Shown: positions 6,478 to 15,139, counted from the first letter of the stretch. The stretch is 64,000 bases of DNA from Amycolatopsis taiwanensis DSM 45107 (GCF_000519205.1 NZ_JAFB01000042.1:1-64000); one strand, 5' to 3'. Numbers and translations: made by a program. Notes: generated from the sequence alone by a model not told the origin.

Positions 6478-8574
6478 ATGCATGGCCACGCGGGTCACCA
6501 CGACCACACGGGGAACCCGGACAGCATGGTTCTCAATGAGCAACAGGACGGTCCTGGGACGTCCCGGTCGCCGCACGAGGCGATGGGTCATGGTGGGCAC
6601 GCGGGCATGTCGATGGCCGCGATGGTGGCCGACATGCGCAACCGGTTCCTGGTCGCGGTGCTGTTCTCGAACCCGATCGTGCTGTGGTCGCCGATCGGCG
6701 ACGCCGTGTTCGGCCTGCATCTCCCGGTGCCGTTCGGCTGGCGGGCCGATGTGTGGGCACTGCTGCTGAGCCTGCCGGTGATCGGCTACTCGTCCTGGAT
6801 CTTCTTCGACGGCGCGGTGCGTGCGTTGCGGGCCCGCACGCTGGACATGATGGTGCTGGTCGCCGTCGCGATCGGCTCCGGCTGGGTCTATTCGCTGCTG
6901 GTCACCCTCTCCGGTGGGGGTGACGTGTTCTACGAGGCCGCCACCGTGCTGGCCGCCTTCGTGTTGCTCGGGCACTGGTTCGAGATGCGGGCCCGTGGCG
7001 GCGCCAACGACGCCATCCGCACGCTGCTTGACCTGGCACCGCCGCGGGCGCTGGTGATTCGTGATGGGCAGCAGGTGGAGATCCCGACCTCCGAGGTCAC
7101 CCTCGACGATGTGCTGCTGGTGCGTCCCGGCGCGAAGATCGCGGTGGATGGTGTGGTCGAGGACGGCCAGAGCGAGGTCGACGAGTCGATGGTCACCGGG
7201 GAAAGCCTGCCGGTGCACAAGCAGCCCGGCTCGGAGGTGATCGGCGCGACCATCAACGCCAACGGCACACTGCGCGTACGCGCCACCAAGGTCGGCGCCG
7301 ACACCGCTCTCTCGCAGATCGTCAAGCTCGTACAGGACGCGCAAAGCTCCAAGGCACCCGGGCAGAAGCTCGCCGACCGGGCCGCGTTCTGGCTCGTGCT
7401 CGTCGCCCTGATCGGTGGGGGTGCGACGCTGGCGACCTGGCTGCTGACCGGGAGTCCGTTCGCCACCGCGATCCTGTTCGCCATCACCGTCGTGGTGATC
7501 ACCTGCCCGGACGCGCTTGGCCTGGCGACCCCGACCGCGATCATGGTGGGCACGGGTCTGGGTGCCAAGCGAGGCGTGTTGTTCAAGAACGCGATGGCGT
7601 TGGAGACCTCGGCGCGTATCCAGGTGGTGGTGATGGACAAGACCGGCACTCTCACCAAGGGCGAACCCGAAGTCACCGACGTCATCACCGACAGCGGAAT
7701 CAGCGAACCCGAGCTGTTGCGCCTGGTCGCCGCCGTGGAACGGGAGTCCGAACACCCACTGGCGGCGGCGATCGTGCGGCACGCCGACGGGCAGGGACTG
7801 GACACCGTGCGTGCGCAGCGGTTTGAGAACGTGCCTGGACACGGTGCGATCGGTCATGTCGACGGGCACCGGGTGGTGGTCGGCAACCGGCGCCTGCTGG
7901 ACCGCGAAGGCATCGATCTGGGCGCGCTGGCCGCGCAGCGCGACCAGTTGGCCGGTAGCGGGCACACCGCGATCGTGGCCGCCGTCGACGGGGTCGCCGC
8001 CGGGGTGATCGGTATCGCCGACGCGGCCCGGGAATCCTCGGCCGCGGCCGTGGCCGCGCTGCACGATCTCGGCGTGGAGGTCGTGATGCTGACCGGGGAC
8101 AACCAGGCCACCGCCGAACGTATCGCGGGCCAGTTGGGTATCGACACGGTGATCGCCGAGGTGCTACCCGGGGACAAGGCCGCGAAGGTGGCCGAACTGC
8201 AGCGGGACGGCCGTAAGGTCGCGATGGTCGGCGACGGTGTGAACGACGCCCCAGCGCTGGCCCAAGCCGATCTCGGGATCGCGATCGGCGCCGGTACCGA
8301 CGTGGCCATCGAAACCGCGGACGTCGTGTTGATGCGCTCCGACCCGTTGGATGTGCCCACCGCCCTGCGGATCGGGCGCGGCACCCTGCGCAAAATGCGG
8401 CAGAACCTGGGCTGGGCCGTCGGCTACAACACCATCGCACTGCCCATCGCCGCCGGCGTGTTCGCACCCGCCTTCGGCCTGGTGCTCCGGCCGGAGATCG
8501 CCGCACTGTCCATGTCCGGCTCCAGCCTGATCGTCGCGGTCAACGCACTGACACTCAAACGACTCCGGCTGTAG
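6478..8574 (+). CDS. P1B-type heavy-metal ATPase with CPD motif (probable copper exporter)
   Basis: 698 residues from ATG 6478 (AGGAG 8 bases before); ATG 6457 is an alternative. The N-terminus is His/Met-rich (MHGHAGHHDHTG, MGHGGHAGMSM) instead of a CxxC metal domain, as in CopB-like pumps. Visible motifs: MVTGES (actuator), DKTGTLTKGE phosphorylation site near residue 387, SEHPLAAAI (the HP motif of P1B pumps), MLTGDN and VGDGVNDAPAL. The transmembrane metal motif reads CPD (residues 343-345, ITCPDALGLATP) where CPC or CPH is usual. Position next to DUF305/DUF6153 and a CsoR-like box favours copper, but the ion is not settled. Confidence 0.88.
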   Translation: MHGHAGHHDHTGNPDSMVLNEQQDGPGTSRSPHEAMGHGGHAGMSMAAMVADMRNRFLVAVLFSNPIVLWSPIGDAVFGLHLPVPFGWRADVWALLLSLPVIGYSSWIFFDGAVRALRARTLDMMVLVAVAIGSGWVYSLLVTLSGGGDVFYEAATVLAAFVLLGHWFEMRARGGANDAIRTLLDLAPPRALVIRDGQQVEIPTSEVTLDDVLLVRPGAKIAVDGVVEDGQSEVDESMVTGESLPVHKQPGSEVIGATINANGTLRVRATKVGADTALSQIVKLVQDAQSSKAPGQKLADRAAFWLVLVALIGGGATLATWLLTGSPFATAILFAITVVVITCPDALGLATPTAIMVGTGLGAKRGVLFKNAMALETSARIQVVVMDKTGTLTKGEPEVTDVITDSGISEPELLRLVAAVERESEHPLAAAIVRHADGQGLDTVRAQRFENVPGHGAIGHVDGHRVVVGNRRLLDREGIDLGALAAQRDQLAGSGHTAIVAAVDGVAAGVIGIADAARESSAAAVAALHDLGVEVVMLTGDNQATAERIAGQLGIDTVIAEVLPGDKAAKVAELQRDGRKVAMVGDGVNDAPALAQADLGIAIGAGTDVAIETADVVLMRSDPLDVPTALRIGRGTLRKMRQNLGWAVGYNTIALPIAAGVFAPAFGLVLRPEIAALSMSGSSLIVAVNALTLKRLRL

Positions 8575-8575
8575 G

Positions 8576-10558
8576 TCAGGCAGCGTCGGTTTCCGGGGGA
8601 GAGTCGCCTGACTCGCCCTGCGCGTGCGGGTCGCGGTCGATCCAGCCTTTGCCCTCCGCGGCGATTCCTTCCAGGATGTGCAGCGTGTGGTCGAAGCCTG
8701 CGGCTTCAAGGTTCATCGTGGCGAACATGCTGGGGTTCTCAACCGGTTCGTCATGTGCCACCTCGAGATGCGCGACGTGGATCTCGTTGCTGGGCCCGTT
8801 TGTGAGCGTCAGTTTCAGTTCGTGACTGTACTCATTCTTTTTCAGTACGTACACCGATGAAACCGCGTCAAACCGGTAGTTGTGGCGTTCCTGGCCGTGG
8901 AAGGTGATCTCGAGGAAGTCCAGTTTGGTACTGAGTTCCCGTACGCCGTCCTGGGTTATCAGGAACAGTCGTACCTTGTATTTGGAGTATCGCCACGGAC
9001 CGCGCTTGACACGCGCCCTCTTGCAGCCTTTCGACGGTGTCAGCAGGAATGCGTAGGCGAGGACGTCGCGCCATGCCAGGTGGTAGTGCTCCAATGCCTC
9101 GTCAAGCAGCATGGTCATATCGCAGTTCAACCAGTTCGCCATCTCATTCTCGGAGGGCCGAGTGGAACGCAGCTTTTCCGTCCACCGTTCGTAGGCGGCA
9201 TCGCGTTCAAGCGTGTTCTGGTCGAACTCCCGGTAATCTTCGAGCAGGCGCCGCCGTTCGTAGATGATGTCGAACCATCGCTTTGGTGCCTTGACTCCGC
9301 TCAGTACAAGGATCGGCGCGGTGATCACTGCGGGCAGAAGCGCAGTCCGCGCCGCCGTGATGATGACGACCAGCGTCGCGGTAACGAGTACGGCCAGTGA
9401 TGCCGAGCACCAGAGCTTGGTACGCAGCGGGACCCTGTATTGCTCGCGGTACTCCCACAGCGTGCCCTCCTCCCAGCGTTGTTGGACGCTCTTGACGAGA
9501 TGCCAGATCAGCCACCTCACCCTGCCTGCCGTTATTCTCTTCTCTCGGTATAGATCGACGATCTCGTCACGCAGGCTCCGTTTGATTCCGATGGTCTCAG
9601 CGAGCCAGTCGCCAGGGTTGGTCTTTTGAGGAACGTAGGTGGCGAAGTAGCGGTCGAAGTAGTTGTCGACGCTGTTGGCAAATCCTCCTTCCGGTGCCCG
9701 GTTGACGCCGCGCTCGCCCAGGTACTCGCGGTCCTTGACGCGCAGTCGCTGCCGGCGGTAGCGCCATTCCAGCCCCGTCCTGGCTGCGACGTACCCGGCG
9801 GCCAGCACAGACAGGTACGCGACCATCGGCAGCGGCGTCGCATGTGCGATTACCAGCCAGCCAAGGTATCCAGCGCTGGCCGTTAACAACACGGCCCAGA
9901 CGACAGCGAGGAATCTGTCGCGAAGAATGGTTCTTTCCGGAGCAGGCTCGCGTACTCGCGGGGGGATCGGATCGGGCTCAAAGTACGCCCAAACGCGGTC
10001 CCGCCGGTTCGCGCGCAACCTGTCTTCGTTGGCGGTCTGCCGGGCCTCTGCCCACAGGCTGTCCTTGATGCTGCCGGTGAGCACATGATCGAGATGGCGG
10101 ATAATCTTGGCACGCTGAAGGGTGCCCAGCGACTCCAATTCGTCAAGCACGGGACCCGGGTTTCGTCCTCGATCGCGCTGGCAGCCCACCAACTCGTAGA
10201 TCACGTCCAACGCCTGTGTCCATTTGTTGTCGCCAAGAGTGCGGCGGCTCTCTTCGATGCGTGCGAGTTGCTCCCGCTCGTCCGGGGAGAGGTCGCGGTA
10301 CGCACGCTTGCTCAGTAACGCCAGCACCCAGTGGAATCGGACCTCGCTGTCGTCGTACCCGTGGGCCCTGGCGTCGGCGATCAGTTCACGAGCTCGCGCT
10401 GGAATGCCGTCATCCAGGTGCTGCACACCGACCGCGTACCGCTTCTCCGGCGGATCGTCGGGCTCCACCATGTACACGTTAGAGTTGTGTACGTCTCCTG
10501 CGGCCTGAATGCCCGTGGTGCCGACAGCGACATTCCATCTACCACTATGTTCGTTCAT
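8576..10558 (-). CDS. Four-helix membrane protein with N-terminal RHIM/BASS-like motif
   Basis: 660 residues, no known enzyme domain. Residues 13-30 read GTTGIQAAGDVHNSNVYM, an amyloid-signalling (RHIM-like, IQxxG) motif also present in the upstream gene. Residues 38-110 form a helical segment (RYAVGVQHLDDGIPARAREL, then SEVRFHWVLALLS) seen in other actinobacterial conflict proteins, by recollection. Predicted helices are at about 216-238, 244-262, 384-402 and 405-422, with a charged cytoplasmic loop between the pairs and a soluble C-terminal half. Its ATG overlaps the stop of the preceding gene as ATGA, so the two are translationally coupled. Inference: a membrane executor or anchor nucleated by motif-motif contact with the nucleosidase partner. 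Codon use is visibly less GC-biased than in neighbours. Confidence 0.75.
   Translation of the reverse strand: MNEHSGRWNVAVGTTGIQAAGDVHNSNVYMVEPDDPPEKRYAVGVQHLDDGIPARARELIADARAHGYDDSEVRFHWVLALLSKRAYRDLSPDEREQLARIEESRRTLGDNKWTQALDVIYELVGCQRDRGRNPGPVLDELESLGTLQRAKIIRHLDHVLTGSIKDSLWAEARQTANEDRLRANRRDRVWAYFEPDPIPPRVREPAPERTILRDRFLAVVWAVLLTASAGYLGWLVIAHATPLPMVAYLSVLAAGYVAARTGLEWRYRRQRLRVKDREYLGERGVNRAPEGGFANSVDNYFDRYFATYVPQKTNPGDWLAETIGIKRSLRDEIVDLYREKRITAGRVRWLIWHLVKSVQQRWEEGTLWEYREQYRVPLRTKLWCSASLAVLVTATLVVIITAARTALLPAVITAPILVLSGVKAPKRWFDIIYERRRLLEDYREFDQNTLERDAAYERWTEKLRSTRPSENEMANWLNCDMTMLLDEALEHYHLAWRDVLAYAFLLTPSKGCKRARVKRGPWRYSKYKVRLFLITQDGVRELSTKLDFLEITFHGQERHNYRFDAVSSVYVLKKNEYSHELKLTLTNGPSNEIHVAHLEVAHDEPVENPSMFATMNLEAAGFDHTLHILEGIAAEGKGWIDRDPHAQGESGDSPPETDAA
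10469..10522 (-). other. RHIM/BASS-like motif in membrane protein
   Basis: This codes GTTGIQAAGDVHNSNVYM at residues 13-30. It is near-identical in its core (GTTGIQAxG-V-SNV) to the motif at 10840-10893 in the preceding gene. Paired copies in adjacent genes are the hallmark of prion-like signalling partners known from fungal and bacterial NLR loci. Confidence 0.65.
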
Positions 10559-11694
10559 GACAGCCCCTTCACCGCCGTGATCAGGGCTGCGATCTGCGCC
10601 ACCACGCCTGCGACATCGGCGACCAGCCCGCGCAATCGCTTGAGCGCCAGCACGAAGGTGCTGTTGCCTTCCGGCGTTTTCTCGGCCAGCGCCTTGCGTG
10701 CGATGTCGAGTTCCGTGCGCGCGGCCTCATAGGTGGCGTCGTCGATCGTTCCCGTCGAGCGCTCACGCGTCAGCCGATCGCGCAGAGCCGACAGCTCGGC
10801 GGCCAGATCTGTAGACGGTGAGTTGTGCGACCGTGTTGTTATCCAGACATTGCTGCCGCTGACATTCCCACCAGCCTGGATTCCGGTTGTGCCGGCCGAG
10901 GAGTTGACGACGTAGTTTGCCCGCGGGTTGTCCTCGTCCATGCTGATCTCTCCTTGTTGGTTGAGTAGTTCTTCGGCGAGCCGGATCGCGAACGTGGCCG
11001 CGTTGGCCGCTGCCCGTGGTTGCCAGGATCCGTCGTCATCTGTGTTCTTGGTGCCGTCGGCGCGGTCGCTGATTCCGCGCACAATGGCGACGGGGGAGCC
11101 GCTCAAGTGACCGGCCTGCGCGACCCCCGCGCCTTCCATCTCGATGGCCAGCGCGTCGTTATAGTGATTCCGGATCCATACTGCCTCGTGCGAGATGCGA
11201 GAGTTCTGCACGATCTCGCCAGCTGCTATCGGTCCGAAATGGACCTTCGGGGTGGTGACTCCTGGCGAGATCTCGCCAGTCCAGCCGGAACGGCCAAGGT
11301 AAGAGGCGAGCTGGAGGAGGCCGTGATCGGCCTCCCAGGCCCGGGGACGTGCCTTGAGGCCGTCGTCCTCGCTCGTACCGCCATGATAGGCGTAGACGTG
11401 TGTGGCCATGACGACGTCACCGAGTTGCGTCGTGTCCCACAACGCACCCGCTACGCCGACGAACAACACGGCAGCCGGGGAGAATTCGTCCACCGCTCGC
11501 TCGGCGAGTACGCCGGCCGCCTGGTTACCCTTGCCGGTGAGCGCGAGGGCCACCCGGCCTGCCGCGCCCGGCAGGTCACCGATCTCGAAGCGCGTGCCGC
11601 GTTTGTGCAGGTGCACTCGCGGGTTGGTCAGCTTCCGCCGGACGGCGTCGTATTCCAGGTTGAGCGCGGTGAGTATTACCACGAGATCTCTCAT
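10555..11694 (-). CDS. Nucleoside phosphorylase-like effector with RHIM/BASS-like motif
   Basis: 379 residues from ATG 11694 (GAGAGG 7 bases upstream; ATG 11697 equally possible). Residues 1-245 are a PNP_UDP_1/MTA-SAH nucleosidase fold: LVVILTALNLEYDAV start, AAVLFVGVAGAL phosphate/ribose strand, AIEMEGAGVAQAG with the ribose-binding MEG, and VRGISDRADG with the catalytic Asp. Residues 268-285 hold GTTGIQAGGNVSGSNVWI, then a helical tail ends FVLALKRLRGLVADVAG and a hydrophobic helix. Similar fused nucleosidases act as effectors in bacterial NLR-type immunity. Inference: activation depletes a nucleoside or nucleotide pool. The start is 26 bases after the NUDIX regulator stop, and the stop overlaps the membrane-protein start (ATGA). 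Confidence 0.82.
   Translation of the reverse strand: MRDLVVILTALNLEYDAVRRKLTNPRVHLHKRGTRFEIGDLPGAAGRVALALTGKGNQAAGVLAERAVDEFSPAAVLFVGVAGALWDTTQLGDVVMATHVYAYHGGTSEDDGLKARPRAWEADHGLLQLASYLGRSGWTGEISPGVTTPKVHFGPIAAGEIVQNSRISHEAVWIRNHYNDALAIEMEGAGVAQAGHLSGSPVAIVRGISDRADGTKNTDDDGSWQPRAAANAATFAIRLAEELLNQQGEISMDEDNPRANYVVNSSAGTTGIQAGGNVSGSNVWITTRSHNSPSTDLAAELSALRDRLTRERSTGTIDDATYEAARTELDIARKALAEKTPEGNSTFVLALKRLRGLVADVAGVVAQIAALITAVKGLS
10840..10893 (-). other. RHIM/BASS-like motif in nucleosidase effector
   Basis: This codes GTTGIQAGGNVSGSNVWI. The IQxG core flanked by Gly, Asn and Ser and by beta-prone residues resembles the RHIM core (I/V-Q-x-G). It sits between the enzyme domain and a C-terminal helical tail, the effector-side arrangement described for bacterial amyloid signalling sequences. 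Confidence 0.65.
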
Positions 11695-11719
11695 CATTGA
11701 TCCTCTCGTCGTTTTCGCG

Positions 11720-12421
11720 TCAAGGCCGGACGATCGGTGGGTGCAACACGGTTTGTGGGCCGGAACGGAACAGCCGTGCGGGCCGTCCCTTCGTGGTTCT
11801 ACGGGTGACGTCGGCCGGCACGATGAATCCCGGAACACCTTGGACCTTCCGGTAGAAGTTCCGTGGGTCCAGCCGAACACCCCAAACAGCCTCGTAAACC
11901 TGCTGCAATTCGGAGATCGTAAAGGTTTCGGCGCAAAACGCGGCGGCAAGCGCCGAGTGTTCCAGTTTTGATCGGGCACGCTCGACGCCGTCGGTGACGA
12001 TCTTGCGGTGATCGAACGCGAGCTTCACGCGCCCGGAAAGCACTCCCGCTACCGGCCGCCAGGCCGCGCCCGCGGCGTCGGTGCCGGCCACCGGCTCGGG
12101 CAGGTGGGGCGCGATCGCCAGGTATGCCACCGAAATGATCCGCCCGCGGGGGTCACGGTCGGGTTGTCCATAGGCGCCAAGCTGTTCGAGATGCAACTTC
12201 GAACCATCCAGGTTGGCTTCCTCGTCGAGCTCACGGTGAGCGGCGGCGATGATGTCTTCCTGATCGTTGTTGAGGAATCCGCCGGGCAAGGCCTGAATGC
12301 CCCGATATGGCTCTATACCACGCTCGACGAGCAGGACGTGGAGCTTCGAGGACCGCAGCGTCAGGATGACGAGATCAACTGCGACGAGGACGGCCGGCGG
12401 CGACCAGGATTCGTCGGACAT
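11720..12421 (-). CDS. NUDIX-winged helix regulator (NrtR-like)
   Basis: 233 residues. Residues 10-145 are a NUDIX fold (VDLVILTLRSSKLHVLLVERG, then LPGGFLNNDQEDIIAAAHREL with DEEANL). The NUDIX box G-x5-E-x7-RE-x2-EE is intact, so hydrolysis or at least ligand binding is possible. Residues 165-225 form the NrtR-type winged helix (FTISELQQVYEAVWGVRLDPRN then FYRKVQGVPGF). NrtR proteins sense ADP-ribose or NAD metabolites. It is the first gene of the operon with the nucleosidase effector, so it may tune the effector to NAD or ADP-ribose levels. Confidence 0.85.
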   Translation of the reverse strand: MSDESWSPPAVLVAVDLVILTLRSSKLHVLLVERGIEPYRGIQALPGGFLNNDQEDIIAAAHRELDEEANLDGSKLHLEQLGAYGQPDRDPRGRIISVAYLAIAPHLPEPVAGTDAAGAAWRPVAGVLSGRVKLAFDHRKIVTDGVERARSKLEHSALAAAFCAETFTISELQQVYEAVWGVRLDPRNFYRKVQGVPGFIVPADVTRRTTKGRPARLFRSGPQTVLHPPIVRP

Positions 12422-12436
12422 AACACCAACTGTAAG

Positions 12437-12457
12437 TTTTTGTCACTCTGACAGAAA
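12437..12457. promoter_or_regulatory. Inverted repeat upstream of NUDIX regulator
   Basis: TTTTTGTCA-CTC-TGACAGAAA contains the perfect core TGTCA-CTC-TGACA (12441-12453), extended with one mismatch. It lies 16 bases upstream of the NrtR-like start, in an AT-rich promoter region. It is a good candidate for the autoregulatory operator. Confidence 0.5.
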
Positions 12458-12655
12458 TAGTCTATTCGAGTGGTTGACTCCCAGAACTGTGCTCGTGCAG
12501 TCCGAGCGCGCCCAGGGTGAACTCACGCGATGACTTCACTCAGTCCGTCGGCTGGGGCGGGGACATCGTGCGCGTATCCGGATAGTTGGCTTACAGCGGC
12601 GAAGACCGCCCGGCGCGTTGCGTTGTTCGGAGCAATTCGAGCTGCGACATGCGTT

Positions 12656-13723
12656 TTACTTCGGCTGGTGCGGATTCTCGGCGGAGCTTGAGCGCCTCGC
12701 GGTCTGCGAGGCGAGGAGAAGCCGTTCGACCTCCTCCATCGCCTTCACGAGGCGCTCTTGCTGTCGCGTGTCCAAGGGCGTCAGGATCGAGGCAGCGAGT
12801 TCGTCGGACGAACGCTCCAGGTCTGCTCGCTCGGCGATGCCCTCGGCGGTCGGCCGCACCGTGCGGACACGGCCATCGGTTTCGGCCGCGTCGGTCGTGA
12901 TCAGGCCATCCGATTCGAGGCGGCGTAACTGCCTGCTTAGATAGCCAGAATCCAGGCCCAGCCGCGAACGCAACGTCCGCACCTCCGTGCCCTCGGGATC
13001 GATCTCCCTGAGCAGCCGGGCAAGCCCGGGCGGGTGCTTCCGGGACAGGTAGGACTCGCTGAGTGCATCGAGTCGCTGAGTGACGGTCCGAACACGGTCG
13101 ACCAGTCCGCGTTCAATTTTCTGACTGTAGTCAGAAATCTGGGTGGTTTCGTTCCGCGCGGGCCGTCGTGCGGCATCGAGCATGGTGCGGAGAACGCCGC
13201 GCAGTCGCTCCTGGCTGAGGTCCAGGGCACCGGCTCCGGCCAGATGGTCGAATAGGAGCCCGTCGAGGCAAGCGACGAAGACCTGTGCGCAGGCAGCTGG
13301 GTTGGCGACACCTGCCTGCGTAACCAGTTGCTCGGCGAGTTGCCTGAGCTTGTGTCCGGCCGCGGTCAGGGACTGCCGTAGTTCCGGCCGGCGAGTCGAT
13401 TCCAACGCCAACTCGTAGCGGGCCAGCATCCGGGTCCGGTCGGCGGAGATCCATTGCGCGGCGATGTCCGCCAGTTCGTCGACAGCCCGGTCCGGGTCCG
13501 TGATCACGACTGTCGCCAACTGCTGGGTGCTGAGCGCCAGTAGCCGGTCGACCGCCGCCGTGAGTAAGGCCTGGCGCGTTCGGAAGTGATTGGAGCAGGA
13601 GCCTTCTGGCAGGTTCGCGGCCCGGTCGACGGCCCGGTGGGTGAGCCCGCGCATCCCGCGGCGTGCGAGCGTTTCGATTGCCGCATCGGCTAGTGCGGTG
13701 CGCCGGTCTGCGACGTCGGCCAC
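12656..13723 (-). CDS. TetR-MarR fusion transcriptional regulator
   Basis: 355 residues from GTG 13723 (GGAGG 9 bases upstream); a longer frame to 13798 would cover the operator. Residues 8-55 are a TetR helix-turn-helix (LADAAIETLARRGMRGLTHRAV, then GSCSNHFRTRQALL), followed by a TetR ligand domain to about residue 195. After a linker (ISDYSQKIERG) a complete MarR winged helix follows: LDSGYLSRQLRRLESDGLI, then RTVRPTAEG. Two DNA-binding domains in one chain suggest binding to two site types or a very long operator. The divergent monooxygenase is the obvious target. Confidence 0.85.
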   Translation of the reverse strand: MADVADRRTALADAAIETLARRGMRGLTHRAVDRAANLPEGSCSNHFRTRQALLTAAVDRLLALSTQQLATVVITDPDRAVDELADIAAQWISADRTRMLARYELALESTRRPELRQSLTAAGHKLRQLAEQLVTQAGVANPAACAQVFVACLDGLLFDHLAGAGALDLSQERLRGVLRTMLDAARRPARNETTQISDYSQKIERGLVDRVRTVTQRLDALSESYLSRKHPPGLARLLREIDPEGTEVRTLRSRLGLDSGYLSRQLRRLESDGLITTDAAETDGRVRTVRPTAEGIAERADLERSSDELAASILTPLDTRQQERLVKAMEEVERLLLASQTARRSSSAENPHQPK

Positions 13724-13750
13724 GATTACTTCCCTCCACCGAGCGGTCGG

Positions 13751-13783
13751 ACTACTCCTGTAGGTGCAAACTACAGGAGTAGT
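13751..13783. promoter_or_regulatory. Perfect 13-bp inverted repeat, regulator operator
   Basis: ACTACTCCTGTAG (13751-13763) and CTACAGGAGTAGT (13771-13783) are exact inverse copies separated by 7 bases. The site lies between the divergent TetR-MarR and monooxygenase starts, 27 bases from one and 9 from the other. Confidence 0.85.
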
Positions 13784-13792
13784 GAGGGTGAG

Positions 13793-14944
13793 ATGCAAAC
13801 AGATCGGCAGGCGATCATCGTTGGCGGCGGCATCGGCGGGCTGGCCGCCGCTATCGCACTGTCCCGGCGAGGCTGGCGGGTTTCGGTGCTGGAGCGGGCT
13901 TCCCGCATCACCGCGGCGGGATCGGGTCTGAGCATCTGGCCGAACGGCTTACGTGCCCTCGACGGTCTGGGCGTGGGCGAGGAGGTCCGGTCACGAGCGT
14001 TGGTCGACACAGAGGGCGGAATCCGGGACACGCGCGGGCGCTGGCTGTCCAAGACCGACACCGACGAAATGGCTCGGCGTCACGGGCCGCTGGTCGCGAT
14101 CCACCGCGCCGATCTCCTCGAGATCTTGCAGGCAACGTTGCCACCTGGTGTCGTACACCTCGGCGAGACGGTGTCCGAGATCGCCGAGGACAACGGGGCG
14201 ACGACAGTCGCTCACACCTCGGGTGTCTCGCGCGCAGACCTGGTGGTCGGCGCCGACGGAATCCACAGCATGGTCCGGCGCGCGCTCTGGCCGCAGGCCG
14301 CCGCGCCTCGGTATGCGGGGTACACGGCGTGGCGAACGGTCGTGCACCCCGGTACGCGGCCGCGCTCCGGCGGCGAAACCTGGGGCAGCGGCGAGATTTT
14401 CGGCATCGTTCCGCTCGGGGACGGTCGAATCTATGTCTTCGCGGGCGCCAGCACACCCGAAGGACAACGCAGCACGGACGGCGAACTCGCCGAACTCCAC
14501 CGTCGATTCGACAGCTGGCACGATCCGATCCCCGCACTGCTCGACGCGGCCGAGCCCGAGGCGGTCCTACGTCACGACATCTACCACCTTCCCGACCTGA
14601 AGTCCTTTGTCCGCCAACGTGTGGCGCTCCTCGGCGACGCGGCTCACGCGATGACTCCCAATCTCGGCCAGGGCGCGAACCAGGCGCTCGAGGACGCGGT
14701 GACGCTGGCCGAGGTGGTCGATCACGCGGAGCCCGATCTCGCGCTGGCCAGCTATGACCGGCTTCGGCGCCCTCGAACACAATCGCTCGCGCGCCAGTCC
14801 CGCCGGATGGGATCGCTTGCGCACCTGGCGTCCCCGGCCGCGGCGCTGGTGCGTAACACGGTTATGCGACTCGCACCAGCACGCGTGGCACTCGCTCGCC
14901 TCGATCCAGTCCTCGACTGGCACGCCCCCCGGATGACCAGGTAA
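13793..14944 (+). CDS. FAD-dependent monooxygenase (PHBH/aromatic hydroxylase fold)
   Basis: 383 residues. The N-terminal FAD-binding motif AIIVGGGIGGLAAAIALSRRG (GxGxxG) starts at residue 6. The middle DG motif is LVVGADGIHSMVR. The second FAD motif VALLGDAAHAMTPNLGQGAN (GD...P) is at about residue 278. This set defines class A flavoprotein monooxygenases using NAD(P)H and oxygen. Members modify antibiotics, phenols or polyketides; the substrate is unknown. Control by the divergent TetR-MarR fusion suggests a small-molecule inducible detoxification or tailoring role. Confidence 0.9.
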   Translation: MQTDRQAIIVGGGIGGLAAAIALSRRGWRVSVLERASRITAAGSGLSIWPNGLRALDGLGVGEEVRSRALVDTEGGIRDTRGRWLSKTDTDEMARRHGPLVAIHRADLLEILQATLPPGVVHLGETVSEIAEDNGATTVAHTSGVSRADLVVGADGIHSMVRRALWPQAAAPRYAGYTAWRTVVHPGTRPRSGGETWGSGEIFGIVPLGDGRIYVFAGASTPEGQRSTDGELAELHRRFDSWHDPIPALLDAAEPEAVLRHDIYHLPDLKSFVRQRVALLGDAAHAMTPNLGQGANQALEDAVTLAEVVDHAEPDLALASYDRLRRPRTQSLARQSRRMGSLAHLASPAAALVRNTVMRLAPARVALARLDPVLDWHAPRMTR

Positions 14945-15139
14945 AGCCGCGCTCGGCATGACGAACCGCCACCGAGTGGACACATCATGTCCAAATCAGA
15001 TCGGTTATGAGTCTGAGAGCCCGCGCAGGCTGGCGCAAATATGCGAAACCCGAAAGGTACGGGTTTCCTCGGCTCCGACGGCGCTGGCGCGAGCCAAGGG
15101 TTCGCATTGACCGGACACTGTTCGCGATGCTGGCGACGG

